From Clostridiales bacterium (GTDB taxonomy: Bacteria; Bacillota; Desulfotomaculia; Desulfotomaculales; VENG01), in NCBI GenBank assembly GCA_016278505.1, contig JADQBQ010000004.1:1-64000 (forward strand): DNA of 64,000 nt, in the 5' to 3' direction. The translations under genes were made by a program, and so were the position numbers. The notes beneath the pieces were generated by a model. The model had not been told where the DNA came from and searched no databases. It worked only from the letters and a program-made list of their open reading frames with translations. Shown here in pieces: positions 1-9,874 of this stretch. Within the stretch, counting starts at the first letter, position 1, and the number at the start of each line of letters is the position of its first letter.

Positions 1-346
1 ACAAGAATCTATTATACGCGGTTTCTTGCTGTTTGGCAAGTGGTATTTGTTTCCTGCTTGCTCTTTTTGTTATTGCCGGTTTTGTGCCGACAAGAAATAA
101 TTATATCAAATTTTCTTTCTCAGTTCAAGTGGAAATTGATTCAACTTACTTGCTGTTTTCTTCCACCACTTTACGCGGCGCAAGATATAATTTATCACAA
201 TTTGACGACAGAAGCAAATGAAATTTATACCAAAAAGTTTAAATTTATTACCTCCTGCTTAAATTTAATGACCATATTTTGACACCCTAGTATTACATTT
301 ATACATAATATATATAAATTGATTCATTGAATTTTCTTTTCCAGCA
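1..346. other. AT-rich stretch without a convincing gene
   Basis: I see no gene here. Two overlapping short plus-strand reading frames lack a good ribosome binding site and read as low-complexity hydrophobic sequence without a recognisable domain. The stretch lies beyond the 3' end of the minus-strand yunB gene and probably holds its 3' region plus upstream sequence of a gene outside the window. Confidence 0.5.
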
Positions 347-997
347 TTAGTTACCTATTCCGAAGATTCCACCTGAGAAATCAGCCACTACTTCAGGAAC
401 CTCGCCTACTATTACACTTTCAGCTACCGGTACCTGCGTAGCTACTTTTACTTCCCCACCTCCCAGGGGAATGGCGATCTTAACTATAGTGGTAAAATCG
501 AGATATATTTTATGTCTGGTTTGGTTTATCCCGGCATGTGTAAAACTGTCATTGATTTGCACATCCACTGTACCAATGGGCATTATTCTTACCGGTACCT
601 TTGGCCCCCAGTGCGCTAAAATATAGCTTCCCAGTATCTGACCTAGCGGCACTGCTATAACTTCTCCCTCCAGCTGCTGCAGCCTGCTTTGTACTTCAAG
701 TGCCATATCGGCCTGCATTTGGTTCACCCGCACTGTATTCGCCTGCATCACGGCTACCCGCCCCTGGTTATCTTTTTGCCAGCTAATAAAGTCTTGATAA
801 TTAATATTATTTTGACTTATTTCACTGCGCACGGCTGTTTGGATGGCATCCACCGCCATTTGTGTTACCTTAACTTCAGCAATGGTATACACAGTAGGCC
901 GTACCCGTCTGTCCAAAAATAAAAAGCCACCCAGCAAAAGTGAAAAAACGATGATAACTGCCAGTATTCTTTTTACCGGCCGCCTCTGTTTAAACAA
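347..997 (-). CDS. yunB: Sporulation protein YunB
   Basis: Sporulation protein of the YunB family, about 216 residues, a mother-cell sporulation gene in Bacillus. A single N-terminal membrane segment (roughly residues 10-27, ILAVIIVFSLLLGGFLFL) is followed by an extracytoplasmic domain with the family-typical stretches PLGQILGSYILA and MPIGTVDVQI. I prefer the TTG start at 997 because GGGGAG lies six bases upstream; a longer frame starting at 1036 lacks a ribosome binding site. The upstream DNA has sequences loosely like SigE elements (CATATATT and GAATACTAT). Downstream of tyrS on the same strand but separated by the tyrS terminator, so transcribed on its own. Biochemical function is unknown. 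Confidence 0.88.
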   Translation of the reverse strand: MFKQRRPVKRILAVIIVFSLLLGGFLFLDRRVRPTVYTIAEVKVTQMAVDAIQTAVRSEISQNNINYQDFISWQKDNQGRVAVMQANTVRVNQMQADMALEVQSRLQQLEGEVIAVPLGQILGSYILAHWGPKVPVRIMPIGTVDVQINDSFTHAGINQTRHKIYLDFTTIVKIAIPLGGGEVKVATQVPVAESVIVGEVPEVVADFSGGIFGIGN

Positions 998-1100
998 ATA
1001 AATCTCCCCGATCAAGGAAATTTGCTGAAGTCCCAATGTAAAATAGTATTCATTAACTATTAATATATGCTACCGACGGGCTGAGCTTCACTAAAAACCA

Positions 1101-1140
1101 ATAACTCAACAAAAGTGCCTGGCACCCTGCGTTGAGTTAT
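1101..1140. repeat. Hairpin with GTGCCTGGCAC core (REP-like)
   Basis: Arms ATAACTCAAC (1101-1110) and GTTGAGTTAT (1131-1140) are perfect inverted repeats. The loop holds AAAGTGCCTGGCACCC, itself centred on the palindrome GTGCC-T-GGCAC. From memory, this core resembles small REP-type repeats of clostridial genomes. There is no U-tract, so it is not a terminator. Confidence 0.5.
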
Positions 1141-1160
1141 TGAGATAGGTAGGAAAGTAA

Positions 1161-1187
1161 AAAAAAGGGGCTAAGCCCCTTTTTTTA
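1161..1187 (-). terminator. Terminator of tyrS
   Basis: Stem GGGGC/GCCCC flanked by A6 and T7, directly overlapping the tyrS stop codon. On the minus strand it gives a short GC hairpin followed by a U-run. It separates tyrS from yunB. Confidence 0.8.
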
Positions 1188-2402
1188 CACTAGCTTTATG
1201 AATTTTCTTTTTCCTACCCTGACTACCGTTTCCGGTTTGGGCTCAATTTTGATATTTATATCATCTATTTTTTCGCCGTCAATCTTTACTGCGCCTTGTT
1301 TTATGAGGCGCCTTGCTTCACTGGTACTTGGGCACATACCTGCCATTTGTATCAGTTTAGGCAGCCAAATAACCCCTTCTTCTAATTCATCTTCCGGCAC
1401 CTGGAATCCTTGCATATCTTCAGGCAGATCCCGCTCCTGAAACACTCTCTTAAACTGTCCCTCAGCTTCTTTAGCGGCCTTAGAGCCGTGGTAAAAAGAT
1501 ACCAGGTTTCTGGCCAGCTGCATTTTTGCATCCCTGGGGTGTATACTACCATCCTTAATTCCTGCTTCGATATGGTGAATATCGTCCAGGGACACAGCGG
1601 TGAGGAGAGTGTAATATCGAATCATAAGGTCATCAGGGATACTCATGGTTTTACCATACATTTCGGCCGGCGACTCATCAATGCCTATGTAATTTCCCAG
1701 GCTCTTGCTCATTTTTTGTACCCCGTCCAGGCCTTCAATGATAGGCATCATTAAGGCCACCTGCGGCTCCTGTCCGTACTCTTTCTGTAAATGGCGCCCC
1801 ATAAGTAAATTAAATTTCTGATCCGTGCCTCCAATTTCAATATCAGAGTGCAGCGCTACGGAATCGTAACCCTGCATTAAAGGATAAAAAAATTCGTGCA
1901 CACTTATAGATTGGTTAGACTGAAAGCGTTTATGAAAATCATCTCTCTCCAACATGCGCGCCACGGTATACTTGGCAGACAGTTCAATTACTTCCGCAAA
2001 TTTAAGCGGGCCGAGCCATTCACTGTTAAAGACTATGGTGGTCTTTTCCGGCATTAAGACCTTGAACATTTGTTTTTTATAGGTTTGAGCATTGGCCTTC
2101 ACTTCTGCTTCGGTTAGTTGGTTGCGGGTCTCAGATTTCCCGGTAGGGTCACCTATACGAGCGGTAAAATCCCCCAGGATAATTGTAATTTCATGTCCTA
2201 ATTCCTGGAATTGGCGCATCTTTTGCAAAACAACTGTATGACCTAAATGAATATCAGGCGCCGTGGGGTCAAGGCCTAATTTTATGTGCAGAGGTTTTTG
2301 GGTAGCAACTGATCGATTTAGTTTGTCGATCAATTCGGTTTCCGGCGTTATTTCCACCACACCTCTTTTGATTATTTCCAATTGCTTTTCAACAGCAAAC
2401 AT
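1185..2402 (-). CDS. tyrS: Tyrosine--tRNA ligase
   Basis: Charges tRNA-Tyr with tyrosine in the cytoplasm. Class I synthetase of about 405 residues. The HIGH-like signature HLGH occurs near residue 52 (PDIHLGHTVVLQK), the KMSKS loop is intact (VQKMSKSLGNYIG), and a C-terminal S4 RNA-binding domain (SEARRLIKQGAVKIDGEKI) closes the protein. The length and the form of these motifs match the TyrZ-like branch common in Firmicutes rather than the longer-insert TyrS branch; this is a judgement by eye. The ATG at 2402 is chosen because AAAGGAG lies seven bases upstream; a longer frame from 2420 would bury that site. I see no T-box upstream, unlike pheS and thrS here. Confidence 0.95.
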   Translation of the reverse strand: MFAVEKQLEIIKRGVVEITPETELIDKLNRSVATQKPLHIKLGLDPTAPDIHLGHTVVLQKMRQFQELGHEITIILGDFTARIGDPTGKSETRNQLTEAEVKANAQTYKKQMFKVLMPEKTTIVFNSEWLGPLKFAEVIELSAKYTVARMLERDDFHKRFQSNQSISVHEFFYPLMQGYDSVALHSDIEIGGTDQKFNLLMGRHLQKEYGQEPQVALMMPIIEGLDGVQKMSKSLGNYIGIDESPAEMYGKTMSIPDDLMIRYYTLLTAVSLDDIHHIEAGIKDGSIHPRDAKMQLARNLVSFYHGSKAAKEAEGQFKRVFQERDLPEDMQGFQVPEDELEEGVIWLPKLIQMAGMCPSTSEARRLIKQGAVKIDGEKIDDINIKIEPKPETVVRVGKRKFIKLV

Positions 2403-2579
2403 CAGTCTACTCCTTTCCAATCTTGCATATATATTTCCAGCATACCAATGCCTATGATTATATCAAATGGCGCAAGACTCTACAACATGACTCAATCAAT
2501 ACTAAAATTTTTAAAAGCATTATGATATAATGCTCTTGTGTAGTCATCATTCAATCTAAACAAAAGGGGGAAACACCCT

Positions 2580-4916
2580 TTGGCACCAAAAAACAAAAAG
2601 AGAAAAATTAAATGGAGCAGGCTATTAATACTCTCAGTTCTTTTGGTCTTCCTAATTGGAGCGGGGGGGGCAACCGGCCTACTAGCGGTCAGCGTCAGGG
2701 ACATGCCGGCTTTTGACCCCGGAAATTTAATGTCCCCTAATGCCACCAGAATCTACGATAAAGATGACAACCTGATCACCAAAATAGGAGTAGAAAACCG
2801 TATTACCGTCAGTATTAATGACGTGCCGGATGTTGTTACGGACGCCTTTCTAGCAGCAGAAGACCACAATTTCTATAACCATAATGGAATCTACCTCAAG
2901 GGCATGTTAAGAGCTGCCTGGAGTGATATACTGCATGGGGAGATTGTTGAGGGAGGAAGTACAATCACGCAACAATTAGTAAAGTTGTCTTTCCTCTCAC
3001 CGGAAAAGAAATTCAAGCGTAAGATTCAAGAAGTTTTACTTTCGTTCAAATTAGAGCGCCGCTACTCAAAAAATGAAATTTTAGGCATGTATTTAAACAA
3101 AATATACATGGGAGAAGGGGCTTACGGGGTTCAAGCCGCGGCTCAAACATATTTTAATAAGGATATAAGCGATATTAACTCCTTAAATGAAGCAGCTACA
3201 CTTGCCGCATTGCCCAAGGCTCCCAGTGCATATTCGCCCTTTGATAATCCGGAGGCAGCAAAGTCCAGGCGTAATCTAATACTGGATAATATGGCAAGAT
3301 ACGGCCTTGCTGATCAAGCTGAAGTGGAAAAGGTTAAGCAGGAAGAAATTCCTTTACACCAGGACGGGCCAAACCAAAGCAGGTATCCATACCCCTATTT
3401 TGTCGATTATGTGATTAATTCTCTTGTCGCTGAATATGGAAATGAACAAGTATTTAAGAGTGGACTAGAGGTGTATACCTCCCTGGACACTGAAATACAA
3501 TCGTCTGCGCAAAAGGCTATGGCTAACCCTGATAATTTCCCTTCATCTGAAAAGGATGCTAACGGTCTTATACAGCCACAGGGCGCTATTGTGGTTATGG
3601 ACCCTTCCAATGGCCACATTAGGGCCATTGTAGGCGGCAGAGAGCATTCGCACAAGCGGGGACTAAACCGCGCTACCAGGCCGCGACAGCCCGGTTCCAC
3701 ATTTAAACCCATTATCGCTTACGGCCCGGCCATTGAGCAGCAAGGCATGGCACCGGCATCTGTAATCGATGATGTACCCATTAAATATGGTTCTTATTCG
3801 CCGCATAACTACGACGGGCGATATCGCGGCCTGATTACCATGCGTACAGCTTTAACTTATTCAGTTAATATTCCGGCGGTGAAGACTTTGTATGAGCATG
3901 TTGGTATCACCAACGCCATAAGGTTCGCCGGCAAATTAGGAATTGATCTGAAAGCAAAAAATCACGGCCCGGCCATGGCTCTGGGCGGGTTATACCATGG
4001 AGTAACACCTATCCAGATGGCAGGTGCCTATGCAGCCTTTGCCAACCAGGGTTTATATAACGAGCCTGTAGCCATTAGGAGAGTGGAATCACCTGACGGT
4101 GTAGTATTAGAGGCGGACGAAATGTCTCCTGTTCAGGCTATGAAGCCTTCTACCGCTTATATGATTACGGATATGTTACAATCTGTGGTAAGAAGTGGTA
4201 CCGGCACTCGTGCCAACTTTGATCCTGGACGCAGCATAGCAGGAAAAACCGGCACCACAGACGATGCTAAGGATATATATTGGGGAGGTTATACACCGCA
4301 CCTGGTAGGCATGGTTTGGATGGGTTATGATGAACCCCAGCGGATGTCCCGGGCGTACGGAGGCCTTTATCCGGCTAAGGTTTGGCGCGAAGTAATGGTT
4401 AAAGCGCATGAGGATCTGCCCAAGACTGAGTTCCCTATGCCATCAAATATTGTCAGAGCAACGGTAGACAGTAAGTCGGGCCTGTTACCGGGGCCTAATA
4501 CCCCGGATGAACACATGATAACCGATATCTTTGCGCGGGGTACGGTACCCACCAAATATGATAACGTGCACCAACTGGTGGAAGTCTGCCCGGAGTCCGG
4601 AAAACTACCCACAGAATACTGCCCGAACCACGGTATAACCAGGGTAATGTTAAAACTACCTTATACGGTTTCTGATAAGGTGGAGGACTCCGACCTGCGG
4701 GTACCCAGGGAATTATGTGATGTACACGGGCCGGACAATTGGCCTTTCCCCGGCAACAATGAGAATAGCCCGGAACAACCGGATAAGGAAAATGATAGGC
4801 AAGAGAACGGTGATGAGCGGCAGGGAGAAGAACAGCCGGCCAATCAAAATCATAATGGAGACAATAATGATTTTCCGGCCGATTTATTAAGAGAGGTTAA
4901 AATAATAGGTGAATAA
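2580..4916 (+). CDS. Class A penicillin-binding protein (PBP1A family)
   Basis: Bifunctional peptidoglycan synthase of 778 residues, anchored by one N-terminal membrane helix (about residues 13-37). The glycosyltransferase GT51 domain shows AAEDHNFYNHNGI (motif 1) and EGGSTITQQL (motif 2). The transpeptidase domain carries the triad SxxK (STFK, about residue 372), SxN (SVN, about 426) and KTGT (about 554). The last 55 residues are a polar low-complexity tail rich in N, E, Q and D, probably disordered outside the membrane. Translation starts at TTG 2580 behind AAAGGGGG. A TATAAT at 2526-2531 could be its -10 element, but no clear -35 is seen. It is the only plus-strand gene among the first 20 genes and converges on mutS2 across a shared terminator. 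Confidence 0.93.
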   Translation: MAPKNKKRKIKWSRLLILSVLLVFLIGAGGATGLLAVSVRDMPAFDPGNLMSPNATRIYDKDDNLITKIGVENRITVSINDVPDVVTDAFLAAEDHNFYNHNGIYLKGMLRAAWSDILHGEIVEGGSTITQQLVKLSFLSPEKKFKRKIQEVLLSFKLERRYSKNEILGMYLNKIYMGEGAYGVQAAAQTYFNKDISDINSLNEAATLAALPKAPSAYSPFDNPEAAKSRRNLILDNMARYGLADQAEVEKVKQEEIPLHQDGPNQSRYPYPYFVDYVINSLVAEYGNEQVFKSGLEVYTSLDTEIQSSAQKAMANPDNFPSSEKDANGLIQPQGAIVVMDPSNGHIRAIVGGREHSHKRGLNRATRPRQPGSTFKPIIAYGPAIEQQGMAPASVIDDVPIKYGSYSPHNYDGRYRGLITMRTALTYSVNIPAVKTLYEHVGITNAIRFAGKLGIDLKAKNHGPAMALGGLYHGVTPIQMAGAYAAFANQGLYNEPVAIRRVESPDGVVLEADEMSPVQAMKPSTAYMITDMLQSVVRSGTGTRANFDPGRSIAGKTGTTDDAKDIYWGGYTPHLVGMVWMGYDEPQRMSRAYGGLYPAKVWREVMVKAHEDLPKTEFPMPSNIVRATVDSKSGLLPGPNTPDEHMITDIFARGTVPTKYDNVHQLVEVCPESGKLPTEYCPNHGITRVMLKLPYTVSDKVEDSDLRVPRELCDVHGPDNWPFPGNNENSPEQPDKENDRQENGDERQGEEQPANQNHNGDNNDFPADLLREVKIIGE

Positions 4917-4953
4917 ATCAAAAGGGTTCCGGCGAGGCCGGAACCCTTTTGAT
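4917..4953. terminator. Bidirectional terminator between PBP and mutS2
   Basis: A perfect 17-bp stem, ATCAAAAGGGTTCCGGC with its complement, closed by the loop GAG. The AAAA and TTTT tracts inside the stem ends allow it to work in both directions, fitting its place between two convergent genes. Confidence 0.9.
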
Positions 4954-7314
4954 TTATTTCAATTCCACCACGGTGACGCCGCTATCGCCTTCTCCCTGCT
5001 CGCCCAGGCGGTAAGATTTTACCCCCCGGTGATGTTTTAGCTCTTTTTGAATGGCATTACGCAGGGCGCCTGTACCTTTACCGTGCACCAGGTAAATCTT
5101 TTCCAGCCCGGCCAGGGCAGCATCATCTATATATTTTTCCATTCCTTCCAGGGCTTCGTCGGCTCTCATCCCTCGCAGGTCCAACTTAGTACTTATATCT
5201 CTTGATTTAGACTTTACAATATTGGTGGTGCTGGATGATAATGCCTCCCTGCCTGACTGGTCCACAGCCCTTATATCGGACAGGGAGAGATTGACTTTAA
5301 TCACGCCCACTTGCACCTGAATTTCGTCCTTATTACCGGGCGGTTCAACTACAATTCCGGTTTGATTAAACCTGGGCACGAATACCTCCATGCCAGCTGT
5401 TATTTTTTTTGGCACCTGACCTTTAACGTTATCGGTTTTCTTTTCTTTTTCCCTGTAACGCCCCTGCATACTTCTGAGCTTTTCCCGGGCATCCTGAATA
5501 GCTGTTTCCCGGCTGCTAGTGCCGGTTTCTTTAATTCTATCCCGCAGCTGCCGGATCATTTCCTCACTATCCAGCTTGGCCCGGCGTACTGTTTCCCGCG
5601 CTTCACTTCTGGCCTTGTCTAAAATTTCCCCGCGGCGTATTTCCATTTCCTTTTCCTGGCGGCTATACCGCTCTTTAATCTTGTTCGCGTCCTGCCTGAG
5701 TGCCTCAGCGGCCTTTCGTTCACGTTCCGCCTCATGCTTGGCGACCTCGAGGTTATGCATTAACTCGGCCACTTCCACCTGCTCCTTGGTCAAGAAATCC
5801 TTGGCCCGGTCGACAACTTTGTCTTCCAGTCCCAGGCGCCTGGCAATTTCAAAGGCATTACTTCTGCCTGGCTTACCCAAAAGTAAGCGGTAAGTAGGTT
5901 TTAGTGTTACCGGGTCGAACTCCACACTGGCATTTTCGACCCTCTTCCGTGAAAAGGCAAAATTTTTCAACTCACTGTAATGAGTTGTTGCAATAGTACA
6001 GGCACCTAATTCGTAAAGGTGTTCCAAGATAGATTGGGCCAGTGCAGCACCTTCGGTAGGGTCTGTCCCTGCCCCCAGCTCATCCAGGAGAACAAGACTT
6101 CTATTCCCGGCACCCTTTAATATCCCTACAATATTACTCATGTGAGATGAAAAGGTACTCAGGGATTGTTCAATACTTTGTTCGTCCCCGATGTCAGCAA
6201 ATACACGGTCAAAGATGCCGATGCTGGTCCCTTCCTCTGCGGGTACGTGCAGCCCGGCCAGGGCCATTAGAACCAAAAGGCCCACCGTTTTAAGTGTTAC
6301 TGTTTTACCGCCTGTATTGGGCCCGGTTATGACCAGGCTATCAAAATCAAATCCCAGGTGGGCGCTTATGGGCACCACGTCTCCTTGCAGCAGCGGGTGC
6401 CGCCCCTCTCGGATATCAATTACCGGCTGGGCCTCCAGTTTTGGTGCCCAGGCCTCTAATTGGGCACTGTATTGTGCTTTAGCCATGATAAAGTCCAGGC
6501 GTCCCAGCATTTCCAGGGTATATTCCAGCTCTTCGCCCTGCCGGGCCACTGCCTCGGTCAGAGAAACAAGTATCCTGTGTATTTCCTGTTTCTCGGCTGC
6601 CAGCAGGCGCCGCACTTCATTATTAGCCTCAACTACACCCATGGGCTCCACGAAAATTGTAGCGCCGCTGGCCGATTGGTCGTGCACAATGCCCGGTATT
6701 TGGGATTTGTATTCCTGTTTAACCGGGACTACGTAACGCCCTTCCCGCATGGTCACAATGGGATCCTGTAAGTGTTTTTGATGATTAGGAGAGCGTATTA
6801 TTTTATCCAGCCGCTCTTTGATCTGCTGCTGCGCGGAAGCGGTACGCCTGCGGATGGAAGATAACTGCGAAGAAGCTTCGTCAGCGATTTCCCCCCCGGG
6901 AAGTATGGCCTTGCTGAGTTGCTTTTCCAAAGTATTAAAATTCCCCAGCCCTGCTGCTATCTCACCCATAATAGGATACGTATCAATGCGGCTTACAAGG
7001 AAAGTCTTTATTCTATGGGTAACCGTAAGAGTTTTTTGGGTATCTTCCAATTCCTTGGGCTCCAATACCATCCCGCGACAGGCGCACTTTACGGCATCCC
7101 TGTTATCACGCCAGCCCCCGATATCGGCACGCGGCTCCATACGCAGCAATTCTCTGCCTTCTGTGGTTTCATCCAGCTGAAACCTTATTGCGTTAATCTG
7201 CTGCTGGGGTATAAGTTTTTCCGCCAGTTCTCTTCCCATGGGCGAACGTGTATGTTTAGACAGTTGCTGTATTACTTTATTAAATTCCAATCTTGCTAAG
7301 TTCCTCTGGTCCAT
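4954..7314 (-). CDS. mutS2: MutS2 family ATPase/endonuclease
   Basis: MutS2 protein of 786 residues. In Firmicutes the family limits homologous recombination and rescues collided ribosomes. In order: MutS-like core and clamp, ABC-type ATPase with Walker A GPNTGGKT (about residue 332) and Walker B LVLLDELGAGTDP, a long charged coiled coil (about 520-640), then a C-terminal Smr nuclease domain (about 710-786) with LDLRGMRADEA and HGKGTGALR. It lacks the mismatch-recognition domain of MutS. ATG at 7314 follows GGGGAG at good spacing. The U32 gene lies 19 bp upstream, so the two are probably co-transcribed. Confidence 0.95.
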   Translation of the reverse strand: MDQRNLARLEFNKVIQQLSKHTRSPMGRELAEKLIPQQQINAIRFQLDETTEGRELLRMEPRADIGGWRDNRDAVKCACRGMVLEPKELEDTQKTLTVTHRIKTFLVSRIDTYPIMGEIAAGLGNFNTLEKQLSKAILPGGEIADEASSQLSSIRRRTASAQQQIKERLDKIIRSPNHQKHLQDPIVTMREGRYVVPVKQEYKSQIPGIVHDQSASGATIFVEPMGVVEANNEVRRLLAAEKQEIHRILVSLTEAVARQGEELEYTLEMLGRLDFIMAKAQYSAQLEAWAPKLEAQPVIDIREGRHPLLQGDVVPISAHLGFDFDSLVITGPNTGGKTVTLKTVGLLVLMALAGLHVPAEEGTSIGIFDRVFADIGDEQSIEQSLSTFSSHMSNIVGILKGAGNRSLVLLDELGAGTDPTEGAALAQSILEHLYELGACTIATTHYSELKNFAFSRKRVENASVEFDPVTLKPTYRLLLGKPGRSNAFEIARRLGLEDKVVDRAKDFLTKEQVEVAELMHNLEVAKHEAERERKAAEALRQDANKIKERYSRQEKEMEIRRGEILDKARSEARETVRRAKLDSEEMIRQLRDRIKETGTSSRETAIQDAREKLRSMQGRYREKEKKTDNVKGQVPKKITAGMEVFVPRFNQTGIVVEPPGNKDEIQVQVGVIKVNLSLSDIRAVDQSGREALSSSTTNIVKSKSRDISTKLDLRGMRADEALEGMEKYIDDAALAGLEKIYLVHGKGTGALRNAIQKELKHHRGVKSYRLGEQGEGDSGVTVVELK

Positions 7315-7333
7315 GTATCTCCCCGCACCTACC

Positions 7334-9859
7334 TCAAATTACTCCCCGGAAATAGTGTCCTCTGGTAAAGCCCTGCGGGCTGTATCTGGCCAATTCATTT
7401 TTGGCGTTGTCGCGAAAACCGGGATCATATGCGTTGTTTAGCACCCTGTCCAAAGCTTCTCTATAGGTTTTGACAATTGTTTCTGTGGCTTGAGCATCTC
7501 TTAGACGGGCATCAATTCTGAGCACGGTTACGCCGGCATCTAAGACCTCTTCCAAGTTATCCACCATGCACAATTCCCGAGAGTTAAAAATATGCATATT
7601 ACAATAAGAGTCCATTTCCACCGGAAAGGTTATACCCTTCCTATCTCTGAGCCTAGTTTTGTAGTTTTTGCAAAGACCGCCACAAGCAGTCTTTTCGCCA
7701 TATCCCCCCAGCACTCCTCCCAAAGCACAATACCGCGACACCATCAAGGGAACCGCTCCGTGCACCAGTGCTTCCGCGGGCAAATTGATACCCCTCACCT
7801 GTCTCAAGGTTAGTTCCGGCGATAAGGTTACACGGGATACACCGCTTTCCAGGAGGAATGCGAAGCTTTGGACGTTAAAAACGTTTAATGAAAAATCAGC
7901 TAAGATGGATAAATTGCCTTTCTGCCGGGCCAATTTCAAAAGCCCTAAGTTACCAACCTGGAGCCCGTCTAAAGGTAGTGAAATTGCCTTATCCCAGAGA
8001 GGTATAAATGACTCAAGCTGGGAGTCGTGCATGATACGTGGGCTCGATAATATAAGCCGCGCTCCCTTGGAGCGGCAAAAATTAACGGCTTCTTCGAGGT
8101 TTCCGACCGTAATCCTTTTCCCGGAACGAAAGCCATCCCCACCGAAATAAATTTGGTCCGCACCGGCCCAAACAGCGGCCTGCAGCGAAGGTACGTCGGA
8201 AACAGCCACGGCCAGGGACGGAGCAGATGGGGCAGGTTTTAAAGAGGCAGGCATCGGCAGGGCCTCTTGTATACGGTTTCTAAATACATCTTCCGGCACA
8301 GGCTGTTTCTGCCCGGCCTTGTACCTATTACGTGAGAGCCGCTCTATAGCACGCCGGCGCACCTCATTTATCTCCCGCACCGGCACCATTACCTCTCCCT
8401 CTATGTCGCAAGACACTTCCCCCAGCTCGTAGGGTGTGTTGCCCAGGCGATCCAGTTGCTTGGCCATAAATGCCTTATCCAACGGGCGTTTTTGAGCCTT
8501 TTCACCGGCAACTCCAGAAACCGCCTCCCCGATAAATCCCTCCGGGTCTGTAACTGTAATCTGCAGTGGTTTTCCCACCGCCGCGCGCGCGGAAAAGAAT
8601 ACAGGCACTTTTCTGGTTTCCCTTTCCGAAGTATAAGTGCTTCTGGCTTTTTCCACCAACAATGAATCGTGCGTCTTAAACACCCTGTCGCCGGGACGCA
8701 TATCCCCTTTTATTTCTATCTTTACAGATTCCCCGGTCGGCGCGTATTGCACTTCCTTGCCCTGGGGCGACAGAATCCTATGCACTTCTGAACCCACCCT
8801 GCCACCGCGGGACACCCATACTTCCACGCCGTCCCCCACACGCAGCGGCGCCTCCAGCTTTATTTCCGCCTGTGCCTTCTGGTTGGAATAGTTCTTTATT
8901 CTGCCTAAAAATACTCCACGGTTGTTGGGCCGTTTATAACTCATTAAGTCCTTACCTGGGCGTCCGAAAAAATACCCGGTGCTAAAGTCCCGGTTAAAAA
9001 TCTGCACCAGGTCATTTTTCTCTTCATCCGTAATATAAAAGCGGCCGGCTAGCGTTCTATCAATTACCGCCCTGTAGATTCGAATAACTGTGGCCACATA
9101 TTCGGGTCTTTTCATTCTTCCTTCTATCTTAAAAGAATCAATACCGGCTTTTATAAGCTCAGGCAAATATCCCGCAAGGTTTAAGTCCCGCGGGCTTAGT
9201 AAATATTCGCCTGTTTCTGCCGCAGAAGAGAGGGCTTTACCGCCGGCAGTTTCCAGTTGATACTGCAGCCTGCAGGGCTGTGCACACCTGCCGCGGTTCC
9301 CACTGCGTCCGCCGATCATGCTGGACATAAGACACTGCCCGGAATAACTAATACACAGGGCGCCGTGTACAAAAACTTCAACTTCAACGTTTGACCCGGC
9401 TTTTACCTCTTTTATTTCCTCCAGGCTCATTTCCCTGGCCAGAACTATTCTTTTTAACCCTGTTTCCCGCAGCATCTCTGCAGCAGGACTGCTGTGCACT
9501 GTCATTTGAGTGCTGGCGTGCAGCTCCAATTCAGGTAAAGCCCGCCGGGCCAATCTGATCAGACCCAGATCCTGCACAATTACAGCATCCACCCCGGTGT
9601 TGTAAAGAAAACGCAGGAAATCCAGGGCGTCCTCCATTTCGTGATCTGCAATCAGTGTGTTCACTGTAACGTAGATTCTGACATCACGCACGTGCGCGTA
9701 TTCAACAGCCCGGGCCAATTCCTCCCGTTCAAAATTGGCGGCCTGCTTGCGGGCACTAAAATCGCGGCCACCTATATAAACTGCATCAGCCCCGTTTTGC
9801 ACGGCTGCCACCATGGATTCCCAATCTCCTGCCGGAGCCAACAATTCCGGTTTAGTCAT
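7334..9859 (-). CDS. U32 family peptidase-like protein (RNA hydroxylation type)
   Basis: Long U32-family protein, 841 residues, of the architecture with an inserted DUF3656-type domain. Relatives TrhP and RlhA are needed for 5-hydroxyuridine in tRNA and hydroxycytidine in 23S rRNA; peptidase activity is doubtful for such proteins. The N-terminal domain opens with LLAPAGDWESMVAAVQNGAD and holds the conserved Cys region CISYSGQCLMSS...GNRGRCAQPCR, which probably binds a metal or Fe-S centre with prephenate dependence as in relatives (inference). A second U32-like half starts near residue 560 (VSDVPSLQAAVWAGADQIYF). It sits 15 bp downstream of the NIF3-like gene in a tight minus-strand run that ends with mutS2. 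Which RNA is modified cannot be told from sequence. Confidence 0.88.
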   Translation of the reverse strand: MTKPELLAPAGDWESMVAAVQNGADAVYIGGRDFSARKQAANFEREELARAVEYAHVRDVRIYVTVNTLIADHEMEDALDFLRFLYNTGVDAVIVQDLGLIRLARRALPELELHASTQMTVHSSPAAEMLRETGLKRIVLAREMSLEEIKEVKAGSNVEVEVFVHGALCISYSGQCLMSSMIGGRSGNRGRCAQPCRLQYQLETAGGKALSSAAETGEYLLSPRDLNLAGYLPELIKAGIDSFKIEGRMKRPEYVATVIRIYRAVIDRTLAGRFYITDEEKNDLVQIFNRDFSTGYFFGRPGKDLMSYKRPNNRGVFLGRIKNYSNQKAQAEIKLEAPLRVGDGVEVWVSRGGRVGSEVHRILSPQGKEVQYAPTGESVKIEIKGDMRPGDRVFKTHDSLLVEKARSTYTSERETRKVPVFFSARAAVGKPLQITVTDPEGFIGEAVSGVAGEKAQKRPLDKAFMAKQLDRLGNTPYELGEVSCDIEGEVMVPVREINEVRRRAIERLSRNRYKAGQKQPVPEDVFRNRIQEALPMPASLKPAPSAPSLAVAVSDVPSLQAAVWAGADQIYFGGDGFRSGKRITVGNLEEAVNFCRSKGARLILSSPRIMHDSQLESFIPLWDKAISLPLDGLQVGNLGLLKLARQKGNLSILADFSLNVFNVQSFAFLLESGVSRVTLSPELTLRQVRGINLPAEALVHGAVPLMVSRYCALGGVLGGYGEKTACGGLCKNYKTRLRDRKGITFPVEMDSYCNMHIFNSRELCMVDNLEEVLDAGVTVLRIDARLRDAQATETIVKTYREALDRVLNNAYDPGFRDNAKNELARYSPQGFTRGHYFRGVI

Positions 9860-9874
9860 TTCTCTTCAGCCGTA

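Noticed and set aside
33..282. Two overlapping hydrophobic reading frames at the left edge
   Set aside because: No ribosome binding site, no domain, and low-complexity AT-rich composition.
6191..6736. 181-codon plus-strand frame antisense to mutS2
   Set aside because: Ser/Arg/Pro-rich translation of the complement of a well-conserved ATPase domain; a shadow frame.
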